Positions 25,016 to 33,600 of a DNA stretch of 36,930 nt are shown piece by piece (the first letter of the stretch is position 1; each line of letters begins with the position of its first letter). Made by a program: the position numbers and the translations under genes. The notes below the pieces were generated by a model that was not told the origin of the DNA, did not search any database, and saw only the letters and a list, made by a program, of their open reading frames with translations. Source of the stretch: an uncultured Bacteroidota bacterium. GTDB taxonomy: Bacteria; Bacteroidota; Bacteroidia; Chitinophagales; Chitinophagaceae. Location: the NCBI GenBank assembly GCA_903882965.1, contig CAIRZD010000361.1:1-36930 (forward strand). Direction: 5' to 3'.

Positions 25016-25240
25016 ATGTGGTATGATTATATCGAACAGAAAAACGATGTTTTAGGTGGCAAACCTGTCATTAAGGATACCCGTATAGCTGTTGACCTTA
25101 TTCTTGAAAAAATAGGTAATGGCAATACTATAGATGATTTGCTTTTGGCTTATCCCCATCTTACCAAAAATCAGATTCTTGCCTGCATAACTTATGGCGC
25201 AAATCTTGTGCGCAATGAAATCTTTATTGATGTTGCCTGA
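25016..25240 (+). CDS. DUF433-family antitoxin
   Basis: A 74-residue DUF433 protein, starting MWYDYIEQKNDVLGGKPVIK. GGKPVIKDTRIAVDLIL followed by LLLAYPHLTKNQILACI is the DUF433 signature, a small winged-helix-like fold found as the antitoxin of DUF5615 (PIN-like) toxins. I chose the ATG at 25016; the longer frame from the TTG at 24965 adds 17 residues outside the family. Its end overlaps the start of the toxin gene. Such antitoxins normally bind their own promoter, but I see no clear operator upstream. The pair sits between an NHL protein gene and a repeat-rich gap. Confidence 0.86.
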   Translation: MWYDYIEQKNDVLGGKPVIKDTRIAVDLILEKIGNGNTIDDLLLAYPHLTKNQILACITYGANLVRNEIFIDVA

Positions 25241-25598
25241 TTTTCCTTTAATTATTGCGGATGAAAGTGTTGATGCAAGGATCATTCGCAGCCTTGTAGA
25301 TCATGGGTACAATGTTTATGCCATTATATATGAATCTCCCGGCATTACTGATACACATGTAATAGAAATTGCTATTGAAAAGAATGGTTTCATAATAACA
25401 GAAGATAAAGATTTCGGTGATGAGCTTGTGTATAAGAAAACACAAAAGATAGGTAGCTTGCTGCTGCGCATTTCTGATTTACCAATAGAATCAAGGATTC
25501 ATTTAATTATTGAAGTATTATCACTACATGCTAAAAGCATGAGTAATAGTTTTTCAGTATTAACTTCCAAAAAAATGAGAATAAGGAAATACTCATAA
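25230..25598 (+). CDS. DUF5615 PIN-like toxin
   Basis: A 123-residue protein of the DUF5615 (PIN-like, formerly Mut7-C-related) family. It has the acidic pair Asp11-Glu12 (LIIADESVDARI), the conserved SPGITDTHVIEIA (37-49) and ITEDKDFGDEL (56-66), which together form the putative metal-binding nuclease site. The start at 25230 overlaps the antitoxin stop by 11 bases; a start at 25215 is also possible and adds five residues. All key residues seem intact, so the toxin could be active. RNA cleavage is expected by analogy to PIN toxins but not shown for this group. Confidence 0.85.
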   Translation: MLPDFPLIIADESVDARIIRSLVDHGYNVYAIIYESPGITDTHVIEIAIEKNGFIITEDKDFGDELVYKKTQKIGSLLLRISDLPIESRIHLIIEVLSLHAKSMSNSFSVLTSKKMRIRKYS

Positions 25599-25715
25599 GA
25601 CCCGCCCCACACAAAAAAACGGCACACGCAAAAAATCCCTCAATCCAATAATCAAGCGAATCAAGCAACACAAGAAAAGTGTATACACTATCCGCTCCCA
25701 TAATTCATACCTCTA

Positions 25716-25723
25716 TAATTTTG
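25716..25723 (+). promoter_or_regulatory. Orphan -7 element
   Basis: Perfect TAATTTTG on the plus strand in the repeat-rich gap. Downstream (25737-25842) there is a short protein-like stretch without a start codon; no gene can be assigned. Confidence 0.25.
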
Positions 25724-25921
25724 GTTCTTTAAAAGCATAACAATATTGCAATATCAAACACAGGTATTGCGTACAAGCTCTTTGAAAAAGATTATGTAGC
25801 AGGTTATTTTGATGATAGAAGCTGTAAAGTCAATCACTCTTGAGTATAAAAACAAAAACTTACACCCCTAAGAATGTTACTACAGCTCAATCCATAACGT
25901 CTCCTGACAGGGCTAAATTGT

Positions 25922-25943
25922 ACCTGCCTGCCGGCAGGCAGGT
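25922..25943. repeat. 22-bp perfect palindrome (REP-like)
   Basis: ACCTGCCTGCC followed directly by its exact reverse complement. A known type of dispersed palindrome in Bacteroidota genomes, here next to the CAGCGTAGCG repeats. Confidence 0.7.
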
Positions 25944-26074
25944 TCACTACATTTCAGCGTAGCGCTACCTTTTCGTGCGGACGCGATTCGACAACCAGCG
26001 TAGCGACTCATGAACACCATTAAAAAGACTTCAACATAGTGAATAAAAGTCGCCTTTCTTTTGTTTCTTTCGTA

Positions 26075-26427
26075 GCCTGCACTGAGCTTGCCGAAGTGGC
26101 GAAGCAAAGAAAAGAAAAGAGCAGAGGGTCTAAGTAAAATGAGTACCGATAACCATTCAAATAACAAATACAAACTAATGCCCATCACAGCGCTCATTCC
26201 ACCTCACCCTCTCCCACAGCCTGCCCTGAGCTTGCCGAAGGGGAGTGGGCCGGGGTGAGGCCCCTTATACATCTACAAAATGATAAATAATAAAATAAAC
26301 ATTTTAATATCCATATTAAATCGACACCAGATTTTCAAACAAGCACACACATGAAAAATTATTTATACTATAACAACGCTAAACTCGACCTCACAACCCC
26401 CAGCCTGCCCTGAGCTTGCCGAAGGGG
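26075..26427. repeat. Three copies of a CTGAGCTTGCCGAAG dispersed repeat
   Basis: Copies at 26075-26096 (diverged), 26219-26243 and 26403-26427. The last two are identical over 25 bases and are nested in larger imperfect inverted repeats: CCTCACCC (26202-26209) with GGGTGAGG (26253-26260), and GACCTC near 26388 with GAGGTC near 26438. So the unit is a hairpin arm pair with this core in the loop. Confidence 0.7.
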
Positions 26428-26516
26428 AGAGGCCGGGAGAGGTCTTTTCAACACCAACAAAAAATAAAAATCAACTATAAAAAATAAAATACCCCGACAA
26501 TACTGTGATAAAACGT

Positions 26517-26544
26517 GACATTTTTGAGACATTTTGAGACATTT
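26517..26544 (+). repeat. Short tandem repeat GACATTTT(T)GA
   Basis: Two full units (11 and 10 bases) and a third partial one. Lies 55-80 bases upstream of the promoter of the E1 gene, so it could be a factor-binding site or slippage sequence. Confidence 0.5.
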
Positions 26545-26598
26545 AAAAAAAATGAAACCCAACTTACAACTTACTACTCTCTACTTACGACTTTTAAT

Positions 26599-26606
26599 TA
26601 CTTTTG
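26599..26606 (+). promoter_or_regulatory. Bacteroidota -7 element before the E1 fusion gene
   Basis: Perfect TACTTTTG, seven bases before the ATG at 26614. This supports that ATG over the upstream in-frame start at 26515, and implies a nearly leaderless transcript. Confidence 0.5.
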
Positions 26607-26613
26607 CCACCCA

Positions 26614-28668
26614 ATGCTACCAAAAGAACTATTGCTTAAAGCCTACCGCCTGATGATGACCGCCAAAGCCATGGCGGAAATTTATGACGCCAACAGGCAG
26701 ATATGTAAGTATGTTCACAGCACATCCCGCGGCCACGAGGCTATCCAGCTCGCAACCGGGTTCCTGTTAAAGCCCTGCGATTTCGTAAGCCCCTATTACA
26801 GGGACGAGAGTATGATGCTCGGCATGGGCTACCGTCCATACGAACTCATGTTGCAACTCCTCGCAAAAGGCAGCGACCCGTTCACCGGTGGCCGCGAATA
26901 CTACAACCACCCCAATATTCGCAGGTCTGGGTTCCCCACCATCATACACCAGAGCAGTGCCACAGGTATGCAGGCCATACCCACCACAGGCATTGCTCAA
27001 GGCATCCAGTACCGCGAAAAACAGAAATTATCAAGCTACCCTATCCCACCGGTTACCATTTGCTCACTCGGTGATGGCAGCGTCACAGAAGGCGAGGTTG
27101 GCGAAGCATTCCAGTTTGCAGTGTTGCACCAGCTACCCATCATATACCTCGTTCAGGATAACGACTGGGGTATATCCGTTAGCAGTGATGAAGCCCGCAC
27201 CATGAACGCGTATGAGTTTGCAGCAGGCTTTAAAGGCATGGAGCGCCTGCAGGTCAATGGCAGCGTATTTTCAGATGCGTACCTCACCATGGAGCATGCC
27301 ATTAACTTTGTTCGTAAAAACCGCAAACCCATATTGGTGCATGCCAAAGTGCCATTGCTTGGGCACCATACCTCAGGGGTACGTAAAGAATGGTATCGCA
27401 CAGTCGAAGACCTTTCAAAACACGCCCAGGATGACCCGGGGCCAAAATTAAAAACCCTGCTCCTGCAAATAAAAGGTATCACCGAAGCAGACCTCAATAA
27501 AATAGAAAAAGAAGAAAAATTATACGCCTGGCAGGAGTTTGATTCGGCAGTAGGTGCACCTGATCCTGATCCGGCAAGTGTTTCCGATCACGTTTATGTA
27601 CCCACACCCGTTACCGAAGAAAAAGGTAACCGCAGCCCACAGGGCCGTGAAAAAGTAGTGATGGTAGATGCCGCCCTCCATGCAGTGGAAGAGATATTAC
27701 AAGACCACCCTGAAGCCCTGTTTTATGGCCAGGACGTAGGCAAGCGGCTTGGCGGTGTATTCCGCGAGGCAGCTACCCTTGCCGATAAATTCGGTGATAA
27801 CCGGGTATTTAATATGGCCATACAGGAAGCTTACATTGTAGGCTCTACCGTTGGTATGAATGCCGTAGGGCTCAAGCCAATTGTAGAAGTACAATTTGCC
27901 GACTATATCTACCCGGGCCTAAACCAGCTGGTAACCGAAATAAGCAAGTCCTGCTACCTCAGTTGTGGTAAGTTCCCCATATCCATGATACTGCGCGTAC
28001 CGATAGGCGCATACGGTGGTGGTGGCCCATACCATAGCGGCAGTGTGGAAAGCACATTGGCTACTATAAAAGGCATAAAAATAGCATACCCCAGCAACGC
28101 AGCAGACATAAAGGGATTGATAAAAGCCGCCTACTACGATGGCAACCCCGTTGTCATGCTGGAACATAAAGGCCTGTACTGGAGCAAAGTTCCTGGTACC
28201 GAAGAAGCCAAAACAATAGAGCCCGACCGTGATTATATACTCCCGTTCGGTAAAGGTGCCATAGTGCTGGAAGCCGATCAGGAAGCTGTAGATAATGGTC
28301 AGTCTATCTGCATTATTACCTATGGCATGGGGGTTTATTGGGCTAAGAATGCCGCAAAACAATATCCCGGCAACGTGGAGATCATAGATATACGCACCAT
28401 ATATCCGCTCGACGAAGCATTGATATACAGTACTGTAAAGAAACACGGCAAGTGCATAGTGCTTACCGAAGAGCAATTGCGCAACTCATTTTGCGAAGCC
28501 GTGGCAGGCCGCATAGCCCAAAACTGTTTCCAGCAGCTGGACGCTCCCGTACAGACCATAGGTGCGCTCGACCTGCCTGCAGTACCCATGAATATGGGTC
28601 TTGAAGCAGCCATGCTGCCCAATGCAGATAAAGTTGCAGAAAGGATCGGGGAATTGTTGAGGTGGTAA
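26614..28668 (+). CDS. 2-oxo-acid dehydrogenase E1, alpha-beta fusion (branched-chain type)
   Basis: A 684-residue thiamine-diphosphate enzyme with both E1 subunits in one chain. The alpha part (about 1-330) has RGHEAIQLATGFLL (39-52) and the ThDP motif GDGSVTEGEVGEAF...NDWGIS (GDG at 153). The beta part (about 375-684) has EAYIVGSTVGMNAVGLKPIV and QFADYIYPGLNQL, typical of transketolase-like E1 beta. It would decarboxylate a 2-oxo acid, most likely a branched-chain one (EC 1.2.4.4), for an E2/E3 complex; pyruvate is an alternative. E2 and E3 are not in the window. The fusion is common in Bacteroidota. I chose the start MLPKELLLKAYR by family and promoter position. Confidence 0.92.
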   Translation: MLPKELLLKAYRLMMTAKAMAEIYDANRQICKYVHSTSRGHEAIQLATGFLLKPCDFVSPYYRDESMMLGMGYRPYELMLQLLAKGSDPFTGGREYYNHPNIRRSGFPTIIHQSSATGMQAIPTTGIAQGIQYREKQKLSSYPIPPVTICSLGDGSVTEGEVGEAFQFAVLHQLPIIYLVQDNDWGISVSSDEARTMNAYEFAAGFKGMERLQVNGSVFSDAYLTMEHAINFVRKNRKPILVHAKVPLLGHHTSGVRKEWYRTVEDLSKHAQDDPGPKLKTLLLQIKGITEADLNKIEKEEKLYAWQEFDSAVGAPDPDPASVSDHVYVPTPVTEEKGNRSPQGREKVVMVDAALHAVEEILQDHPEALFYGQDVGKRLGGVFREAATLADKFGDNRVFNMAIQEAYIVGSTVGMNAVGLKPIVEVQFADYIYPGLNQLVTEISKSCYLSCGKFPISMILRVPIGAYGGGGPYHSGSVESTLATIKGIKIAYPSNAADIKGLIKAAYYDGNPVVMLEHKGLYWSKVPGTEEAKTIEPDRDYILPFGKGAIVLEADQEAVDNGQSICIITYGMGVYWAKNAAKQYPGNVEIIDIRTIYPLDEALIYSTVKKHGKCIVLTEEQLRNSFCEAVAGRIAQNCFQQLDAPVQTIGALDLPAVPMNMGLEAAMLPNADKVAERIGELLRW

Positions 28669-28773
28669 TTTTACTGTTTAAAAAATAACTGGTTCCCATT
28701 TCAATAGATTTTTATTAATTTGGTGCCTAAGACTGATATCAGGCTTTCTTCTTTAGGGCATAAACTCGTGATT

Positions 28774-29739
28774 ATGTATTTATTAAATAAAATTAATACG
28801 CTTAAAATAACTGCTGTTTTGTTGTTGTGTATTACAACTGGCAAATCAATAGCCCAGTTGGCACATAATCAATACCCATGTGCCGAATGTGCCGTATACG
28901 ATAATAATGGCAACGACCTGAAAGGGTTTATTATCAGCAATAAAAATGACCTCAATACAAAGGGAAGCAAGGTGAATGAATATTCTGCTAATACCTGGGG
29001 ATATCTGCAGGTAAGAAGCGCACTTGTACCATCTGTAAATAAGACCGGGGAGAAAAAAGGAGAACGCAATTTTGGTGAGCCCATAATGGCCACCTATGTC
29101 TTATACAAAACAAAAGATGATGCACAGTCTACATGGTGGGCAAGGGAGTGCAACTCACCCAAGGGGCCTATCACCGGTAAGAAAGTAAAAGCCGAAGAAG
29201 AGCCATTAGCAATTCCTGATGTCCGTTATGAAACTATTACCAATGATCTTGAACCTAAAAATTTCACGATTGTTGAATACTATAATAATCTTTATAACGA
29301 AAGAGATTATGATGTACTCCTGAAAAATTACATGCTGATACAAAATGGCACTGTGAAAGACCCCTCCGATTATAAATCCATTATTGATTTCCACAACGAT
29401 TTCCTGAAAAAATTCAGTTATGTAAGTGATCCGGTGCTTATGAAAAGGTCGTTCATTACACTACTTACAGGCACCAGCGGCGCAAAATATATCGGCTACT
29501 TCAATGTAGTTGACGGCAAACTTGCCGGCAAACTGGAGGCTATTGATTTTCAGTATGAAAGAGATAAAGATACACTGGTAAAGAAAGTATTTACAAAACT
29601 TACCGGCGGTATGGTCTATGTATACGGCGATGAAAACTTCGACCTTGAAAAACCAATTGTAATGTACGCCCGCGCCCATGATATCAGGCTAAAACGCAGG
29701 CACACCAATACAACCAAAAAATTCAACGAGGATAAATAA
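28774..29739 (+). CDS. Exported protein of unknown family
   Basis: A 321-residue protein with a signal peptide (hydrophobic ~11-20, likely cleaved near SIAQ, residue 28). The frame is open further upstream to a TTG at 28720, but the ATG at 28774 gives the clean signal sequence. The mature part has a pair of Cys (YPCAECAVYDNNGNDLKGF) and then a largely polar, lysine-rich, mixed alpha/beta sequence without recognised motifs (TYVLYKTKDDAQSTWWAREC is the most distinctive stretch). The C-terminus is basic and there is no sorting domain. It converges with the PhzF-like gene, with five bases between stops. Function unknown; periplasmic by signal only. Confidence 0.75.
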   Translation: MYLLNKINTLKITAVLLLCITTGKSIAQLAHNQYPCAECAVYDNNGNDLKGFIISNKNDLNTKGSKVNEYSANTWGYLQVRSALVPSVNKTGEKKGERNFGEPIMATYVLYKTKDDAQSTWWARECNSPKGPITGKKVKAEEEPLAIPDVRYETITNDLEPKNFTIVEYYNNLYNERDYDVLLKNYMLIQNGTVKDPSDYKSIIDFHNDFLKKFSYVSDPVLMKRSFITLLTGTSGAKYIGYFNVVDGKLAGKLEAIDFQYERDKDTLVKKVFTKLTGGMVYVYGDENFDLEKPIVMYARAHDIRLKRRHTNTTKKFNEDK

Positions 29740-29744
29740 GTTGG

Positions 29745-30536
29745 TTACCCAACTTCTATTTCTGCATGCATATAGGTCACCGCATGCCCGCTTATAGCCA
29801 CACGACTGCCATTATATTTGCACCACAGGTGCCCTACACGCTCAGATAGCTGCATAGCCGTCAATTCGTTGTTACCAAGTGATTTTGCCCAGTACGGAGT
29901 AAGTGTAGTATGGGCTGAACCGGTAACCGGATCTTCATTGATACCCGATTGCGGTGCAAAAAATCTTGATACAAAATCCACTGTCGTTCCGGCTGCGGTA
30001 ACAATAATACCACGGCAGTCTTTTAATGTATTCAATTTGGCAAAGTCAGGAATAAGGTCAATAACATTTTGTTCTGAAGGTAATACGACCATATAATCAG
30101 TCTTACCCTTGTAAGTTTCCATTGGTTCAATTCCAAGAGCTTCTGTTAAAACTAAAGGAGTGTGTACCTTTTCAAAAACATCTGCCGGAAAATCGAGAGT
30201 AAGTAGCGCATCGTGTTTTTTCACTTTGAGTATACCGCTCCGTTCTGATAAGAAAATGATCTCATGCCCTTTATTATTTACGTAGTTGAATACAACATGT
30301 GCAGCTGCAAGTGTAGCATGGCCACACAGATCCACTTCAACAACAGGTGTAAACCATCTTATTTCGTATCCATCACCCGTGCTTACTATAAATGCAGTTT
30401 CTGCAAGATTGTTTTCGAGAGCGATTGCCTGCATAAGGTTTTCAGGCAACCAATTATCAAGTATACAGACTGCGGCCGGATTACCACCAAATAGTTTTTC
30501 TGTAAAAGCATCAACCTGGAACATTTTTATTTTCAT
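29745..30536 (-). CDS. PhzF-family isomerase/epimerase-like protein
   Basis: A 263-residue protein of the PhzF fold. The N-terminus KMFQVDAFTEKLFGGNPAAV is diagnostic, with catalytic Glu46 (NNLAETAFI). The segment RWFTPVVEVDLCGHATLAAAH and the C-terminal GINEDPVTGSAHTTL complete the active site halves of the two-domain fold. Family members isomerise small acids, including the phenazine precursor, but most genome copies, like this one without phz neighbours, have unknown substrates. Phenazine synthesis should not be inferred. It has its own -7 element 31 bases upstream. Confidence 0.93.
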   Translation of the reverse strand: MKIKMFQVDAFTEKLFGGNPAAVCILDNWLPENLMQAIALENNLAETAFIVSTGDGYEIRWFTPVVEVDLCGHATLAAAHVVFNYVNNKGHEIIFLSERSGILKVKKHDALLTLDFPADVFEKVHTPLVLTEALGIEPMETYKGKTDYMVVLPSEQNVIDLIPDFAKLNTLKDCRGIIVTAAGTTVDFVSRFFAPQSGINEDPVTGSAHTTLTPYWAKSLGNNELTAMQLSERVGHLWCKYNGSRVAISGHAVTYMHAEIEVG

Positions 30537-30567
30537 GAATACTTATTGATATTTTGTCAGTAACAGA

Positions 30568-30575
30568 CAAATATA
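30568..30575 (-). promoter_or_regulatory. Bacteroidota -7 promoter element
   Basis: Perfect TATATTTG on the minus strand, 31 bases upstream of the PhzF-type start at 30536. Confidence 0.4.
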
Positions 30576-30622
30576 TGCTCAATAATGATTCCAGAGGTTA
30601 TGAACGTTAACTATAAAATACG

Positions 30623-33600
30623 CTAATATCTTACAACAAAAACAAGAGGTATTTTTTTGTTATCATATTCGAGTTTAAGCAGGTAAACTCCGGGGGGCAG
30701 CTGCCTGCCAAGATTAATATCAGTATAAAATGTATCCCCATCAAACGCTGCCTTTTTTTCGTACACTAATCTCCCAACCGTATTATAAATAGAGATATTC
30801 ACACCATCTCCGTTTGCCCGGCTATCATTACCGTTGATAACAAAATCACCATCTGTGGGGTTGGGATACAACTTCATACTATGATAAACGTCTATCAATA
30901 ACGAGTTGCTTTTTGCAGTATATGCACACCCATTGTTGGTAGTAATGATGCAGCTTATCGAATCCCAAATGGAAAAACTATCGGTTGTATAAGTGTATGT
31001 ACTATCCACAGATACCGTCACCCCGTTTATCATCCAGTGAAAAGTATAAGGGCCACTGTTGCCTGTTACAGAAGCCGTAAATGTCACCTTATTCCCTTTA
31101 GATATAACCGGTCCAAGATTGCTTGTTATCACTATAGAAGGTTGAATCTCAACATCAAATACTGATTGACTACTATTTACACTGGCGGGAGATGCACAAG
31201 CGGCATTGCTTATAAGCGTACAAAATATAGAATCCCTATCGCTAGGAATGAAATCATAAACACTATCGGTAAATACTTTGTTGTTGTTTACATACCAGTC
31301 ATACACAGGATCTGTCCCTCCATTTACGCCCGTAGCAGTGCATTTCACTTGTGTCCCCGGGCATATCGAATCACGCGGAGAAATCCGGACACTGACGGAT
31401 GGGGTTACGTTTTGAGCAACTGCAATTTGTGCTGTCGGACTGGTTGCTGTGGAAGACGCGATACATACTCTGTTGCTTGTAAGTATACAATATACGGCAG
31501 TATTATTGTTGGCCACAAAACCCAATGTATTACCTGATGACACAAATGCTCCGTCTCGATACCACTCATATGTTGGTGAAGTTCCTCCGTTTACAGGTAT
31601 TGGGGTACATGTAACATTAGTTCCGGAACATACTGAATCACCCGGGTGCAGAGATATACTTACTGAAGGGGTTGCCGGGCTGTTTACAGCAAATGTATCA
31701 ATCCGGCTAAATGCAGAATCTATTAACAGGCAACCAGCGTTACTTTTAAGTTTACAGTATACTACATCATTATTTGTAGGAATGAAACTGTAGGAGCTAC
31801 CATTATGCTGATATGATCCATCTTTATACCAGTAGTATTGAGGTGAAGTTCCTCCGTTTGCAGGTATTGGATTACAAGTAACATTGGTCCCGGTGCATAA
31901 TGTATCACCTGGGGTTATAGATATATTTACTGATGGAAGCAATGTTGCGGGCTTTATTGCAAAAGTATCCTTCTCGCTTGTTGCTGTATCCCTTATTAAA
32001 CAAAAAGCATCGCTGACTAGTTTACAGTATACTACATTTCCACTAACCGGCACAAAACTATATGCCCCATTACTATCAGCAAGACTACCGTTTAAATACC
32101 AGTAATATTTTGGAGATGCTCCCCCGTTTATTAATGTGGCATTACAATTAGCTACAGTACCCGGACATATTGTATCACCTGGGCTCACAGAAATATTTAC
32201 TGAAGGAATCAATGTAGGCGTTCGTATAGCAAATGTATCCTTATTGCTTTTTGCGGTATCTGTAAGCAGGCAAAAAGCATTACTGGTAAGTTTGCAATAA
32301 ACCACATCCCCTGCTGTCGGTATAAAACTATATACAGAACCACTGTCTGCCAGAATATTATTCCGATACCAGTGCCTTACAGGAGCACTACCACCATTAA
32401 TAATACTTGAGCTGCAGTTTACGAGCATTCCGGCACAGACTGTATCTCCGGGACTTGCTGTTATGGTCACTGAAGGAAGCAAAACAGGGATGCTTAATGT
32501 AAAAGTATCTACGGCACTTACAGCTGTATCAACGATAAGACAGGAGGCATTACTGGTAAGTTTGCAGTAAACCTTATCACCATTTAATGGCGTGAAATTA
32601 AATGTACTGCCGGTATAAGCAAGTGTATTATTTTTATACCAATTATATATTGGAGTAACTCCACCATTTGTGGGATGGGGCGTGCAACTGACTGGTGTTC
32701 CTTCACATAAAGCGCCGGCTGGGCTAACGGTTACATTAACCGATGGCACTAGAGTTGCGGTACTTAAATGAAAAGTATCCGATGCACTAATAGCAGAATC
32801 TATGGTTACACAACTGCTACTGCTACCCTTTACTTTACAATAAACAACAGACCCGTTTAATGGAGAAAAAACATAAGGCTGCCCGGTATACACAAGTGTA
32901 TCATTTTTATACCAGATATATACTGGTGTTGTGAAACCAACCTGGTGGGGAGTAAATGTTATTACTGTTCCCGGGCAAACAGCACCCGATGGGCTATAAG
33001 TTACCGTTAAGGAAGGTATTATAGGTGGTGTTATTGTAAAAATAGTATGCGGGCTTGAGGCCGTATCGTGAACCAGGCATGAGGCATTGCTCGTAAGCCT
33101 GCAATACACATTATCCCCATTTGCAGGAGTAAAACTATAGGTACCTGCTGTAATGACATGAATACTGTTTTTATACCAATCGTAAACAGGTAATGAGCCT
33201 CCATTTATAGCATGCGGGGTACACACTACAAGGGTTGGCGTGCATAAAGCACTGGTCGGGCTTACAGTGAACGCAACCGTAGGAGTAAAAGTACCAACAA
33301 TCATTGTTATCTGATTGGAAGAAGCTATGCCTGACCCTGTTGAATTATTCGAGATATAACACATTATCTTATCTCCATTGCTCAAACCCGTAGCTGTATA
33401 CAGCACATTATTACTTCCTACAGGCAAACTGTTCTTTAACCAATGATAATATATCGGTGTATCAATAGACGGAGCTGTTGCCGTAGCAGTAAATGTTGCT
33501 ATAGGACTACCTGTACATACAGTATCACTTGCAGTAGCAATAGTGATACTCGCATTGTAAATTTCACGTATCCGGTTATTGAGATAATCAGGTATCAGTA

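Larger units (their letters stand above)
25599..26613. other. Gene-poor, repeat-rich gap of about 1 kb
   Basis: No convincing gene. It holds the palindrome AGTGTATACACT (25678-25689), an orphan -7 element (25716-25723), a 22-bp perfect palindrome (25922-25943), two copies of CAGCGTAGCG (25955-25964 and 25996-26005), three CTGAGCTTGCCGAAG repeats, a GAGACATTTT tandem repeat, and AT-rich low-complexity DNA (26280-26580). A minus-strand frame 25913-26197 covers repeat sequence and has no protein-like features. The DNA resembles a landing zone for dispersed elements. Confidence 0.6.

Noticed and set aside
25737-25842. Protein-like 34-codon stretch (contains TGIAYKLFEKDYVAGYFDD) after an orphan -7 element
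   Set aside because: No start codon in frame and a stop just before it; could be a gene remnant but too short to call.
25913-26197. 94-codon minus-strand ORF in the repeat cluster
   Set aside because: It runs through the 22-bp palindrome and the CTGAGCTTGCCGAAG repeat, so its residues come from repeat DNA; no signal, motif or promoter.
23254-26427. Possible CRISPR arrays from repeated short sequences
   Set aside because: Only two or three copies, irregular spacing, and the repeats are hairpin-type dispersed elements; no cas genes.
27919-28476. 185-codon minus-strand ORF opposite the E1 gene
   Set aside because: It lies fully inside a strongly conserved enzyme gene on the other strand; the translation is Tyr-rich with no domain.
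29745-30536. Phenazine biosynthesis
   Set aside because: Only a PhzF-fold protein is present; no other phz genes, and most PhzF-family members are unrelated to phenazines.
31150-33330. Regular ~265-base periodicity that could look like a DNA satellite
   Set aside because: It is the coding periodicity of the Ig-like domains of the 1669-residue protein, in one intact frame.
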